A stretch of 64,000 bases of DNA from an uncultured Cytophagales bacterium. GTDB lineage: Bacteria; Bacteroidota; Bacteroidia; Cytophagales; Thermonemataceae. Within the stretch, counting starts at the first letter, position 1. Each line of letters starts with the position of its first letter. The position numbers and the translations under genes are program-made. The notes beneath the pieces are model-generated. The model worked only from the letters and a program-made list of their open reading frames with translations. It was not told where the DNA came from and searched no databases. The DNA lies in NCBI GenBank assembly GCA_937911505.1, contig CALEMF010000017.1, positions 124,001-188,000 on the forward strand, written 5' to 3'. Below, in pieces: positions 1 through 9,024 of this stretch.

Positions 1-178
1 CTGATTGATAATGAAGAATCGCTTCTTCTGTATTATCCTTTGAGCAATCATTTACTACAATCACTTCTTTTTGTACATTTCCTAAGAGGTGTGCCTGTTT
101 TATTTTGTTCAAGATTAAATGGATTGTTTTTCCTTCATTATAAGCAGGTACAATAATAGACAAGGTTTGAATAACCAT
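1..178 (-). CDS. Family 2 glycosyltransferase, N-terminal part only
   Basis: The gene runs off the left edge, so only its first 59 codons are present. The translation starts MVIQTLSIIVPAYNEGKTI and continues to VIVVNDCSKDNTEEAI. These are the opening beta strand with the PAYNE motif and the nucleotide-binding DCSxDxT loop of GT-A (GT2) glycosyltransferases. The start is the ATG whose complement is at 176-178. Acceptor and sugar cannot be told from this fragment. It is transcribed away from acpH, with which it shares a 47 bp intergenic region. Confidence 0.8.
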   Translation of the reverse strand, partial: MVIQTLSIIVPAYNEGKTIHLILNKIKQAHLLGNVQKEVIVVNDCSKDNTEEAILHYQS

Positions 179-225
179 TTGGGTTTAATTTTTGAAGCCA
201 TAAATTTAGCGAAATATTCCTATTT

Positions 226-813
226 ATGAACTTATTGGCACACATTTACCTTTCTGGAGCATCAGAGAAAATAGCAATAGGCAATTTTATAGCGGATTCG
301 GTAAAGGGTAAAAAATACTTGAAGTATGAAGAGAAGATTGCCAAAGGTATTTTACTTCATCGAGCGATTGACACTTTTACAGATAAACACCCTGTAGTAA
401 TGCGTAGTACCAAGCGACTGTATGCTACGCAGAAACGATATGCACCAGTAGTGGTAGATATCTTCTACGATCATTTTTTGGCAAAAGATTGGTATAAATT
501 TCACGCAACCCCTTTACAAGAATTTACAAGTGATTTCTACGAAGTACTTCAACAATACTATACAATACTCCCTAAACGGGTACAAGATTTTTTACCTTAT
601 ATGATTCGTGAAGATTGGCTCTACAACTACAGTAATCTTGAAGGCATCGCACGAGTACTCGATGGAATGGCCAACAGAGTAAAGTTCAAATCTAATATGG
701 ATAAAGCGATCATAGACTTAAAGAGAAACTACCAGTTGTTTCAAGAGGATTTTGATGTGTTTTTTCCAGAAATTATAGACAAAGTGAGAAACCAGTTTTC
801 CAACGATCTCTGA
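226..813 (+). CDS. acpH: Acyl carrier protein phosphodiesterase (AcpH/DUF479 family)
   Basis: The 195-residue protein has the family hallmarks: the N-terminal MNLLAHIYLSG, GNFIADSVKG (about 19-28), and the metal-binding GILLHRAIDTFTDKHPVV segment (about 41-58) with its His and Asp residues. Family members remove 4'-phosphopantetheine from acyl carrier protein, turning holo-ACP back into apo-ACP in the cytoplasm. Length matches the family (about 190-200). It stands alone on the plus strand and converges on the GT39-type gene with only 2 bp between stop codons. In Bacteroidota the enzyme activity is inferred from family membership only. Confidence 0.88.
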   Translation: MNLLAHIYLSGASEKIAIGNFIADSVKGKKYLKYEEKIAKGILLHRAIDTFTDKHPVVMRSTKRLYATQKRYAPVVVDIFYDHFLAKDWYKFHATPLQEFTSDFYEVLQQYYTILPKRVQDFLPYMIREDWLYNYSNLEGIARVLDGMANRVKFKSNMDKAIIDLKRNYQLFQEDFDVFFPEIIDKVRNQFSNDL

Positions 814-815
814 TT

Positions 816-2813
816 TTATTCATTAACCTGTATTTCAAAGCTTTCCACATATAAGTTCCTATCTTCTTTGTCATCAGCATCGTCGTTATCAAATCCTATA
901 GCAAAGGTAACTACTCTATCTTCTTTTAATGTAAAGTTGAGACTATATGAAGTTATATTTTCTTTTGTGAAGAAGTCACCTATCACCTTTTCATCGACAT
1001 ATAGTAATGCATGAGGGTAAGTTCCATTGAGCGCACTTCCTCTCGCCTTTAAACTTATCGTATATTCACCTTTCTTCAAGGGAATATCGGCGACTTCTAG
1101 CTTCTGATTAAAATAGAGAGCAAGGCTAGAAGGATGTCTATATATTGTAAACGGATACTTAACTGCCTTTTTATATGGACTTCCTTCTAGCAAAATAAGA
1201 GTGGGGTTTCTGTGAGGTCTCATTCTGGTAGTTGCATTCGTATCGCAGAACATATAATTACCATCATAACGATATAGTTGCTCATAATCTTTTGTCAGGT
1301 CATTGAGGGAATCATCGTATGAATGATACTTTGGATCAAAACTTTTGTATTCACCCACTATGAGAATCGTGTTCTTCTTAAAAGCACTTGCAATATCTTG
1401 ATGGTCGAAAATACGGTAGGGTGCATTCAACCTTTTCAAATCTGCTTCTGAAAACATGAGCTCGGAGACAACACCAATTACTTCGTTTTCTTTAAAAGAG
1501 CTGTTGATATAATCAATTATTTTAGACCTAGAGTCAGGTGTGTTGTATGCTCGCCAAGCAGTTGTAATAATGCTTTCATATTTATTTATTTTAAATACCA
1601 TGAAAATGAAAACAAACAGAAATAAACTAATTAAACTATATCTATACTTATTCCTTGGCTTAATTATCGAGGCTGTAATATCTTTTATATATTCAATAAA
1701 TAATCCAAACCATAAAGCTAAAAAAGGATAGACTACTATAAAGTTTCTGTGATAGGCAATTAGCTTGTTAGTAAAATATAAAGTATAGAAAACAGGGAAA
1801 CCTACCAGTAAGATAGTATATAGGATTTGATCTTTATAATTTACATTCTTGCGAGAAACAAAAAATAAAACTCCCCCCAATAAAGAACAGATAAGCAGAA
1901 AAATACTGAGATCATCTGAGAAGCTATCAACCTGAAAAGAGAGATTTTCCCAGCCTGGTGTTTTTTTTAATTGCCCAGTATTGGGATTATCATAATCCTT
2001 TATTTGCCACATATTCCAGCTATACCAGGCATCTGCATCAATGAAAATACTTGGAGTGAAAAATAAGAAGCTTACGAAAGGTGTGATAAATAGCAGTAAT
2101 AGTATTAGTAAAGTTTGGCTTACTTTTTTTTCCCTGAAAATGGAAAGATTATAGAGGAAAACAATAAAAGGAAAAAACCAAATTAAAACACCACTTAGTT
2201 TGGTAGCAGCACCTATGCCCCCTGCTATTAATGATATGAATAAATGTTTTAACTGCTTAGACTGATGGAATTTTAAGGCGAAAAGTAATGAAAACATCGT
2301 CCAGAATGCTAAAGGAATGTTAGGTAATGTATATATTGATTGATAATAATGATTGATAGATATACTTAGTAAACATACAGTAGCAACACCTCCCACATAG
2401 CCCTCAGGCTTATATCTGAGAAAAGTCAAGAAGGTCAACCAAATACAAGCCATACTAATCAATACTACAAAAATCCTATTCCAAAAATAAAAGGAGGGGT
2501 GCGATAGTGTTCTAAATTCTCCATTCAAATTAGTTTTGAGCTCTGTTAATGTACTTATTTGTCCAGTGATTTTCAGATAATTATAGTGAATAATATCAAT
2601 GATAAGATCGCTATATCTAAGAAATCCACCATAGACATTCTCAACATACTTAGGACGAATATCACCCGTTTTAAGCATGTTAAGCGCTGATGTAGAGGTG
2701 ATTACTTCATCCCAATGGTATAAGTAGGGTAGGCCGTTATGCGCTCCCAACCATCGGCTTACGAACACAAATAGCAGAACTACTATGACAATTACATTAG
2801 CTATTTTATTCAT
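816..2813 (-). CDS. Membrane GT-C (GT39/PMT-like) glycosyltransferase
   Basis: The 665-residue protein has an N-terminal membrane segment, then HWDE at residues 33-36. That is the acidic first-loop motif typical of GT-C enzymes that use polyprenyl-phosphate sugars. About ten further hydrophobic segments reach to about residue 410, and a soluble C-terminal part follows. The C-terminus (about 540-665) looks like a beta-rich domain. It lies 3 nt after the DPM1/GtrB-like gene upstream, so the pair probably forms an operon: the GT2 protein would charge a lipid carrier and this protein would transfer the sugar in the periplasm. That partnership is inferred from order and family. Confidence 0.75.
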   Translation of the reverse strand: MNKIANVIVIVVLLFVFVSRWLGAHNGLPYLYHWDEVITSTSALNMLKTGDIRPKYVENVYGGFLRYSDLIIDIIHYNYLKITGQISTLTELKTNLNGEFRTLSHPSFYFWNRIFVVLISMACIWLTFLTFLRYKPEGYVGGVATVCLLSISINHYYQSIYTLPNIPLAFWTMFSLLFALKFHQSKQLKHLFISLIAGGIGAATKLSGVLIWFFPFIVFLYNLSIFREKKVSQTLLILLLLFITPFVSFLFFTPSIFIDADAWYSWNMWQIKDYDNPNTGQLKKTPGWENLSFQVDSFSDDLSIFLLICSLLGGVLFFVSRKNVNYKDQILYTILLVGFPVFYTLYFTNKLIAYHRNFIVVYPFLALWFGLFIEYIKDITASIIKPRNKYRYSLISLFLFVFIFMVFKINKYESIITTAWRAYNTPDSRSKIIDYINSSFKENEVIGVVSELMFSEADLKRLNAPYRIFDHQDIASAFKKNTILIVGEYKSFDPKYHSYDDSLNDLTKDYEQLYRYDGNYMFCDTNATTRMRPHRNPTLILLEGSPYKKAVKYPFTIYRHPSSLALYFNQKLEVADIPLKKGEYTISLKARGSALNGTYPHALLYVDEKVIGDFFTKENITSYSLNFTLKEDRVVTFAIGFDNDDADDKEDRNLYVESFEIQVNE

Positions 2814-2816
2814 TTT

Positions 2817-3758
2817 TTAAAAGAATACTACTCGATCTACATATTGCTTATAATGAAGAGTAGGTACAAACTGATTTTGAGAACGATAAGTAAGAATTAG
2901 AAAGAGAAGTGAAAATGAAAGAAAGAAAACCTGTGTGATAAGTACTAAAGCACCTGAAACGACTGTAGTTGCCCATCCAGGAGTGGCTAGCTCAGTAAAA
3001 AATCTAATATATAATACAATTAATACAACTATGGATGCTGTAACGATCATCAGAAATGAAGCGGAAAGAAGACGTAGTGCTACAATATCGGCATGAACAG
3101 CAATAGAACTTAATCCATGTAAAACAAGGCTAGGAAAGTTCATCTTAGATTTGCCTGTAAGTCTTTTACCTCGCTCAACACTTACCAAATAGTAAGGCAG
3201 TTTAGACTTGATAATACCACCAGAATAATGTGAGGCGATCTCAGATAGGAAAGAAATTTTACGTGATAGGCTTTTAGGAATTAAGCTAAAGTTACCAAAA
3301 GTAATCTTTTTACCAGTAAGGACTTCAAAGAGTAGCTTATAGATAAAGTACCCCAGTTTAAACTTAAAACCTTCTTGGCGTTTACGACGGTGAGCAAAAA
3401 TTACTTTATCAGGGTTTTCATCAGCTACTTCTAAAAGTTTTAAGATGTCTTCAGGTAAGTCTTCGCCATCAGCATCCATTACAATAAGATTCTCCCAGTC
3501 TTCTAGGTTATCTGATACATATGCTATTCCCAAAGCTATCGCCCGTTGGTGACCCACATTGCGTTGTAAATGAATTAATAGCCCATCGAAGAGATGGCTA
3601 TGCGTTTTATTTTTAGGTAGTTTCGTGGAGCCGTCATCTACAACTACAATCTTTGCATTGAATATATTACCAGAAAGTATTTTCTCGATTTTACTGATAA
3701 GTAACTGTAACGACTGCCAGTCATTATAAACTGGTAGTAGAATTATAATCTTTTTCAT
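2817..3758 (-). CDS. Family 2 glycosyltransferase, DPM1/GtrB-like
   Basis: The protein has an N-terminal GT-A domain: IILLPVYNDWQSL at the start, VVVDDGSTK near residue 40, and VMDADGEDLPE near 95, which supplies the metal-binding DxD. Two strongly hydrophobic segments follow (about 230-255 and 265-295), the usual layout for enzymes that load a sugar onto polyprenyl phosphate. I chose the ATG at 3758 (MKKIIILLPVYND) because the 23 extra residues of the longer frame are not family-like. It precedes the GT39-like gene by 3 nt and probably provides its lipid-linked donor. The sugar is unknown. Confidence 0.8.
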   Translation of the reverse strand: MKKIIILLPVYNDWQSLQLLISKIEKILSGNIFNAKIVVVDDGSTKLPKNKTHSHLFDGLLIHLQRNVGHQRAIALGIAYVSDNLEDWENLIVMDADGEDLPEDILKLLEVADENPDKVIFAHRRKRQEGFKFKLGYFIYKLLFEVLTGKKITFGNFSLIPKSLSRKISFLSEIASHYSGGIIKSKLPYYLVSVERGKRLTGKSKMNFPSLVLHGLSSIAVHADIVALRLLSASFLMIVTASIVVLIVLYIRFFTELATPGWATTVVSGALVLITQVFFLSFSLLFLILTYRSQNQFVPTLHYKQYVDRVVFF

Positions 3759-3906
3759 CTTACTATACTTATGAACATTTTTACCTTTGCTCAGAAGTGA
3801 TGAGTAAAAAAGTGAAAAAAATAACACTTATCAAAATAGAAAAAGTTACCGTTAAGTAGAATCAATTGAATTTTACTATATTCGCACAAATAATCATCCA
3901 GATTCC

Positions 3907-4878
3907 ATGCGACCAAACCTATTTTCTCTTGAAAAACTGACTGGTTTCCTTTTCTTGACGCTATTCCTTTATAATTGTGATTCAAAGCCTACTGATGAGG
4001 ATCGCGTCACAACCGTTGATACCACTAACTTAGCACAAGACACCATTGATCTGGCAACAGATATTAAAAAAGTAGCAGGCAATTTCCCTTCTCCTGTAGA
4101 CTTCGTATCACACATTAGTCAGGCAGATATTGCTTATCAAAAAACACTACTCAATTCAGCAACGCGTGCAGATGACTACCTTACTAATACTACACAAACT
4201 GCCCTGAACTTGGGGGTGTACTTGGCTGATTTAGGATATAGTAGTTTGTACTTTAAGGCACAAGCCGCATTGGCTTACCTAAAAGCGATAGAAAAACTTT
4301 CAGATCAGCTAGAAATTCTCAATGAGCAGTCAATAGAATTAGCAAAACGTTTTGAAGAAAATTTAGAAGAAAGAGACTCTTTATTGATGATTACACGAGA
4401 AGCTTATTTCTCTATGGATGAGTATTTGAAGGAGAGTGATCGTAAGGAAGTCTCTGCTTTAATCCTAGCAGGAAGTTGGACAGAGGGTTTGTACTTAAGT
4501 TGTATGGCTATTCAATCCAATGAAAATATTGCCTCTGATCCATCACTCCAGCCTATCTTATGGCGTGTAGGTGGACAAAAACGTTCCTTAGATAATCTGA
4601 TAAGTATCTTGACTAAACAGAAAGAAGATGAAATGGTAAAAGACTTACTTGTACAACTTAAGGCGTTACAGAAAGTCTATGAGAAAGTACGTATCGTAGA
4701 AGAAAGCAATATAGACCAACAAGAAGTAATAGATATTGCGGAGGTAAAAGATATTAATGACCTTACTGATCAGACTGTCATTAGAAGCATTGCGAAAGTA
4801 GAGATTGAGCCAGCTACTTTTGAAGAAATTACTAAGAAAATAAAAACGATTAGAGCAACAGTAATTGCACAACCGTAG
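3907..4878 (+). CDS. Predicted lipoprotein, mostly helical, unknown function
   Basis: The 323-residue protein has an N-terminal hydrophobic stretch (about 12-23) ending in Cys24 (FLYNC-DSKP). It looks like a lipoprotein signal, although the residues before Cys are not a textbook lipobox. The rest is charged and largely helical, with Glu/Lys/Leu-rich segments around 130-160 and 240-280. It resembles Bacteroidota-restricted hypothetical lipoproteins; I do not recognise a named domain. It stands upstream of murI with a 59 bp gap. The function is unknown. Confidence 0.65.
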   Translation: MRPNLFSLEKLTGFLFLTLFLYNCDSKPTDEDRVTTVDTTNLAQDTIDLATDIKKVAGNFPSPVDFVSHISQADIAYQKTLLNSATRADDYLTNTTQTALNLGVYLADLGYSSLYFKAQAALAYLKAIEKLSDQLEILNEQSIELAKRFEENLEERDSLLMITREAYFSMDEYLKESDRKEVSALILAGSWTEGLYLSCMAIQSNENIASDPSLQPILWRVGGQKRSLDNLISILTKQKEDEMVKDLLVQLKALQKVYEKVRIVEESNIDQQEVIDIAEVKDINDLTDQTVIRSIAKVEIEPATFEEITKKIKTIRATVIAQP

Positions 4879-4937
4879 TATCTTTACACTATACGAAACA
4901 TTTAAAAAGCTACTTCTTAGTGGTTTTGGAGAAAATA

Positions 4938-5726
4938 ATGACCCCTATTGCCCTCTTTGACTCTGGAATCGGTGGGTTATCAGTCTTACACCAAGCACAA
5001 AAAATACTACCTCATGAGTCGTTTGTATACTTTGCCGATACTGCCTGCGTACCTTATGGTACGAAAAGCAAAGAGACGGTAAGTCTTTGTGTGGAAAAGG
5101 CAGTCGAACAACTCGCTACACTTCCCATTAAAGCCTTAGTAGTGGCTTGTAATACTGCTACTAGTATCACCATAAAGCCCTTAAGACTTAAATATGATTT
5201 TCCCATCATAGGGATGGAGCCAGCCGTAAAGCCTGCCATCGAGCGAAATCGACTGTTGAATAAGCGTGTGCTTGTCTTGGCAACGCCTCTTACTTTACAA
5301 CAAGATAAATATAATAGCTTGGTGACGGAGCTAGATCGAGAAGATGTGGTAGATGCATTCCCCTTACCAGAGTTAGTACAATACTGTGAACAGTTGACGT
5401 TTGATGAAGATAAAATCAGCACATACCTCAGAGAGAAATTACAAAACCTAGATCTTTCTACATACAGTACAGTAGTACTAGGCTGTACTCACTACCCTTA
5501 TTACAAAAAAATATTCAAAGCCTTAATGGGCTCTTCTGTAGAAATTATTGATGGGAATATAGGTACAGTAAAACACTTGAAGAGCATACTGGCTTCTGCG
5601 CAATTACTGGCGACTTCTAAGCCATCAACCACCTCAGAAGTAACATTTCTAAGCTCCTACGATAAGGTTGAAACTGCTCGTAGATGCCGTAAAGCTTTAC
5701 ATTATTTATCTGCACAACAGATTTAA
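4938..5726 (+). CDS. murI: Glutamate racemase
   Basis: MurI interconverts L- and D-glutamate to supply D-Glu for peptidoglycan. The signature blocks are present: ALFDSGIGGLSVL with the Asp-Ser pair at 8-9, FADTACVPYG (about 32-41), VVACNTATS with catalytic Cys71, and VLGCTHYPYY with the second catalytic Cys around residue 183. The ATG at 4938 is preferred over 4920, because the sequence MTPIALFDSG puts the first strand at the usual distance from the N-terminus. The resulting 262 residues fit the family. It heads a plus-strand run murI-ruvX-def. Confidence 0.93.
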   Translation: MTPIALFDSGIGGLSVLHQAQKILPHESFVYFADTACVPYGTKSKETVSLCVEKAVEQLATLPIKALVVACNTATSITIKPLRLKYDFPIIGMEPAVKPAIERNRLLNKRVLVLATPLTLQQDKYNSLVTELDREDVVDAFPLPELVQYCEQLTFDEDKISTYLREKLQNLDLSTYSTVVLGCTHYPYYKKIFKALMGSSVEIIDGNIGTVKHLKSILASAQLLATSKPSTTSEVTFLSSYDKVETARRCRKALHYLSAQQI

Positions 5727-5751
5727 AAAAAATCTTTAACTTTGTATCAAT

Positions 5752-6171
5752 ATGGCGGGTAGACTGATAGGTATAGATTACGGAACAAAAAGAGTGGGAC
5801 TAGCAGTGACAGACCCTTTACAAATGATCGCTACTGCGTTAGATACCATTCACGCCAAGGAGGTAATTGACTTTTTGAAAGCATATGTAGTTAAAGAGCC
5901 TGTAGAGGCTTTTGTAGTAGGGATGCCAAAGCAGTTAAACGGTGAAGATACCAATAACACCATTCCTGTAAAGCAGTTTGTAGCGAAGTTAAAGCAAGCA
6001 TTACCTGACTATCCTATTTTTTATGTAGATGAGCGATTTACTTCTAAAATGGCTTTGCAAACCATGATTGCTATGGGTACGAAGAAAAAGGACCGCCGTA
6101 AGAAGGAAAATATAGACAAAATAAGCGCTACAATTATTTTACAGACTTTTTTAGAAACCAAACATACATAA
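5752..6171 (+). CDS. ruvX: Holliday junction resolvase-like / pre-16S rRNA nuclease YqgF (RuvX)
   Basis: The 139-residue RNase H-fold protein has GIDYGTKRVGLAVTDP near the start (first acidic residue), GMPKQLNGED (about 64-73), and YVDERFTSKMA (about 94-104) with the DE pair. The YqgF family takes part in 16S rRNA 5' end maturation and was first proposed as a resolvase. A TAACTTTG element at 5737-5744, only 8 nt before the ATG, matches the Bacteroidota -7 motif but would leave almost no leader. It may be fortuitous. It lies between murI and def, 25 and 14 nt away. Confidence 0.9.
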   Translation: MAGRLIGIDYGTKRVGLAVTDPLQMIATALDTIHAKEVIDFLKAYVVKEPVEAFVVGMPKQLNGEDTNNTIPVKQFVAKLKQALPDYPIFYVDERFTSKMALQTMIAMGTKKKDRRKKENIDKISATIILQTFLETKHT

Positions 6172-6185
6172 TACAACCTTTTGAC

Positions 6186-6749
6186 ATGATATACGCAATT
6201 GTAGCTTATGGAGACCCTGTATTGAAGAAGAAAGCACAAGAAGTAGCACAGGGAACAGACATAAAGACACTCGTAGAAGATATGTTCGAAACCATGTATA
6301 ATGCACACGGCGTAGGATTGGCAGCCCCTCAAATAGGTAAAAGTCTTCGCGTCTTTGTGGTAGATGGTGAAAAATATGATGAAGAAGATGAAAGTTTAAA
6401 AGGATTTAAGAAAGCTTTCATCAATCCAACCATAATAGAAGAAATAGACGACAAGTGGAGTGTAGAGGAGGGATGTCTGAGCATTCCAGGTATTAGAGAG
6501 CAGATTACACGTCACCAAACCTTAACTATTCACTATTTTGATGAGGAGTGGGAAGAACATACGGAAACCTTTTCTGGCATGGCTGCCCGTATTATCCAAC
6601 ACGAATACGACCACATAGAAGGCACCTTATTTACTGATTACCTTTCCCCCTTAAAAAAGCGTCTCTTAAAGAAGCGCTTGCAGGGCATTAGCAAAGGGGA
6701 CGTAGACATAGACTACAAAATGAAGTTTCCGTTAGTGAAAACACGTTAG
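6186..6749 (+). CDS. def: Peptide deformylase
   Basis: The protein removes the N-formyl group from nascent proteins. All three family motifs are present: GVGLAAPQIG (about 42-51), EEGCLSIP (about 96-103) with the metal-binding Cys, and QHEYDHIEG (about 137-145) carrying the HExxH metal site. Length (187) is normal. It follows ruvX by 14 nt and is followed by a strong hairpin terminator. It probably forms a unit with murI and ruvX. Confidence 0.95.
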   Translation: MIYAIVAYGDPVLKKKAQEVAQGTDIKTLVEDMFETMYNAHGVGLAAPQIGKSLRVFVVDGEKYDEEDESLKGFKKAFINPTIIEEIDDKWSVEEGCLSIPGIREQITRHQTLTIHYFDEEWEEHTETFSGMAARIIQHEYDHIEGTLFTDYLSPLKKRLLKKRLQGISKGDVDIDYKMKFPLVKTR

Positions 6750-6770
6750 GAAGAAGCTGTTAAAATAACA

Positions 6771-6791
6771 AAAGGAGCCTAGAGCTCCTTT
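6771..6791. terminator. Hairpin between convergent def and IscA-type genes
   Basis: AAAGGAGC and GCTCCTTT form an 8 bp stem around a 5 nt loop. The palindrome lies between two converging stop codons (6749 and 6819), so it can serve both strands. Confidence 0.75.
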
Positions 6792-6818
6792 CGTTAACCA
6801 TCTAAACAAATACAATTA

Positions 6819-7145
6819 TTATATAGCAAAGCTTTCTCCACAGCCACATGTGCGTGAAGCATTAGGATTGACAAAGTGAAAGCCCTTTCCGTTAAGGCCA
6901 TCCGTAAAATCCAAGGTAGTACCTAAAAGGTAGAGTAAACTCTTCTTATCAACTAATATCTTTACTCCTTTATCTTCAAATATTTCGTCTGTATCTTTGA
7001 CGGAAGCATCAAACTCTAGGTCGTACATTAGACCAGAACAACCGCCGCCCTTAACCGCTACACGGATATTGTGTACCTCAGAGTATCCTTCTGTCGATTT
7101 TATCTCAGTGATTTTATCTTTCGCTTTTTCTGTAACCTGAATCAT
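6819..7145 (-). CDS. HesB/IscA-family iron-sulfur cluster assembly protein
   Basis: The 108-residue A-type Fe-S carrier has the three conserved cysteines: one in GGGCSGLMYDLEFD (about 33-46) and two in the C-terminal CGCGESF. These proteins receive clusters from a scaffold and pass them to target enzymes. The sequence alone does not separate IscA, SufA and ErpA. It stands alone, converging with def and 71 nt downstream of cdaA on the same strand. Confidence 0.9.
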   Translation of the reverse strand: MIQVTEKAKDKITEIKSTEGYSEVHNIRVAVKGGGCSGLMYDLEFDASVKDTDEIFEDKGVKILVDKKSLLYLLGTTLDFTDGLNGKGFHFVNPNASRTCGCGESFAI

Positions 7146-7216
7146 AATTATTGCATATCTTAACTAGACTTATATAACTTTTACAGCTAGAAAATAGTTT
7201 CTTCTCGACGGTCATT

Positions 7217-8098
7217 TTAGCTTGTGCTAGGATTAGTTTCGTATTGGACGTCACTATCTTCTCGATTATCCTTTACTTCTTCCTCTTCAACTCTACGTGT
7301 CTCTCTTTCAGAAAGGAATTTATTGAGCTTAATGCGAAGTTCTTGGGCGGCAAGGTCCGCGTAAGCAATACCATTTCGTGTAAGTGAGATCTGTCCAGTC
7401 TCTTCTGATACCACCAACACAATAGCATCTGTAATCTCTGTAAGGCCAATGGCCGCCCTATGGCGTAAGCCCATCGAAGCAGGAATATCCTCATTCTCAG
7501 AGACTGGTAAGATACAGCGTGCTGCTTTGATGCGCCCTCCTTTATCAATGATCACCGCTCCATCGTGTAGTGGGCTGTACTTGTTAAAAATAGAAATCAA
7601 CATTCTCTTGGAAAGTATTGCGTCTAGCAGGTCGCCTGACTCCGCGTAGAAACGCAATGCAGAACTTTTGGTAAACACAATCAAAGCGCCGGTTTGGGTT
7701 GTACTCAAAGCGCGTGCGGCATCAATAACTGCACTTACATCTACACCCGTACCTGACGATTTACGCCAGTTGAAAGGGTTGAGCCGCCCTTCGTTGTTAA
7801 AAACAGGTGACCGACCAATGAGCATCAAAAACTTACGAATCTCTTGCTGGAATAAAATAATAGTGGCAATGACTCCTACACCCAAGAATTGTCCAAGAAT
7901 GCTGCTGAGCAGTTTTAGGTCAAAGGTATTGACCAGAATATAAATTACATACAAAAATAAGATGCCTAACAGTATCTTAACAGCTACACTGCCCTTCAGA
8001 AGTTTATAAAGCCTAAACATGAGATAGCTTACCAGTACGATATCCAAAATATCTACCATCGTAATTTCCAGAAAGCCTATCGAAAACAGTAAAGGCAT
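7217..8098 (-). CDS. cdaA: Diadenylate cyclase CdaA (DacA)
   Basis: The membrane enzyme makes cyclic di-AMP from two ATP. Three hydrophobic helices occupy about residues 10-95, followed by a DisA_N cyclase domain with LHDGAVIID (about 175-183) and MGLRHRAAIGLTE (about 207-219). These are the DGA and RHR active-site motifs. The C-terminal tail after about 260 is charged and probably disordered. It overlaps nothing and follows folP by 29 nt on the minus strand. The folP-cdaA order is common in Bacteroidota. Confidence 0.92.
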   Translation of the reverse strand: MPLLFSIGFLEITMVDILDIVLVSYLMFRLYKLLKGSVAVKILLGILFLYVIYILVNTFDLKLLSSILGQFLGVGVIATIILFQQEIRKFLMLIGRSPVFNNEGRLNPFNWRKSSGTGVDVSAVIDAARALSTTQTGALIVFTKSSALRFYAESGDLLDAILSKRMLISIFNKYSPLHDGAVIIDKGGRIKAARCILPVSENEDIPASMGLRHRAAIGLTEITDAIVLVVSEETGQISLTRNGIAYADLAAQELRIKLNKFLSERETRRVEEEEVKDNREDSDVQYETNPSTS

Positions 8099-8127
8099 AA
8101 ATAAACGTGTTTTATCAAACGCTACAC

Positions 8128-8967
8128 CTAGTCTGAAGATGTACTCAATTGTTCAAAAATAGTTACCACTTCTTTAGCTTCCTTTACGTCGTGTACACGT
8201 AAGAGGTTAGCTCCTTTGCAAAGTGCTAACGTATTGACGGCTGTCGTGCCGTTAAGTGCTAATGAAGGCGTAATGCCTAATAGCTTATAGATCATAGACT
8301 TGCGAGAAGCACCCACTAGTAAAGGTTTGTTGAGCCGCTTAAAGTACTCTAAATGATTGAGTAAGAAATAATTCTGCGTAAGCGTTTTAGCAAACCCTAA
8401 CCCTACATCAATAATAATGTCTTTAACCCCTAAACCTTCTAATTTAAGAATTTTTTTCCTAAAGTAGGATAAAATGTCTACTAAGATATTTTCATACGTT
8501 GTTTGAGATTGCATTGTTTGTGGATTCCCCCGCATATGCATGAGGATATAAGGTACTTGGAGAGCCGCTACTGTCTCAAACATCTTATCATCCAAAGTTC
8601 CACCAGAAATATCATTAATCATGTGAGCACCTGCCTGTACCGCCTTGTTAGCTACCTCAGCACGAAAAGTATCAACAGAAATCTTACTAGTAGGAAAAGT
8701 ACTTTGAATAGCTTTGATCGTAGGAATTACCCTATGGAGTTCTTCCTCAACTGTAATGGGTGTGGCGTTAGGCCTAGATGAGTACCCGCCTACATCTAGC
8801 CAGTCTGCTCCTGCTTCAAGCATAGCTGCTGCACGCGCAATGATAGCTTCCATTTGCTCGTACTGTCCACCATCAAAAAAGGAGTCGGGAGTCACGTTGA
8901 GTATACCTACAATTTGTGGTGAAGTAAGCTTCAAAATTTTTCCATTTACGTTTAGCGTGCTTTTCAT
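8128..8967 (-). CDS. folP: Dihydropteroate synthase
   Basis: FolP joins p-aminobenzoate to dihydropterin pyrophosphate in folate synthesis. Visible motifs are GILNVTPDSFFDGG (about 22-35), DVGGYSSRP (about 58-66), ISVDTFRAEVA (about 97-107), DVGLGFAKT (about 190-198) and the C-terminal SxK-type GASRKSMI (about 218-225). Length (279) is normal. It is divergent from the DUF1599 gene, with both start regions between 8967 and 9025. It probably leads a folP-cdaA transcript. Confidence 0.94.
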   Translation of the reverse strand: MKSTLNVNGKILKLTSPQIVGILNVTPDSFFDGGQYEQMEAIIARAAAMLEAGADWLDVGGYSSRPNATPITVEEELHRVIPTIKAIQSTFPTSKISVDTFRAEVANKAVQAGAHMINDISGGTLDDKMFETVAALQVPYILMHMRGNPQTMQSQTTYENILVDILSYFRKKILKLEGLGVKDIIIDVGLGFAKTLTQNYFLLNHLEYFKRLNKPLLVGASRKSMIYKLLGITPSLALNGTTAVNTLALCKGANLLRVHDVKEAKEVVTIFEQLSTSSD

Positions 8968-8978
8968 GTGAAAAATTG

Positions 8979-8986
8979 TATCTTTG
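8979..8986 (+). promoter_or_regulatory. Bacteroidota -7 element upstream of the DUF1599 gene
   Basis: TATCTTTG matches TAnnTTTG and lies 38 nt before the ATG at 9025. I see no good TTTG at the -33 distance, so support is partial. Confidence 0.4.
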
Positions 8987-9024
8987 GATGTTTCTCAGGA
9001 TTTTGAAGCATATTAGTGATATTG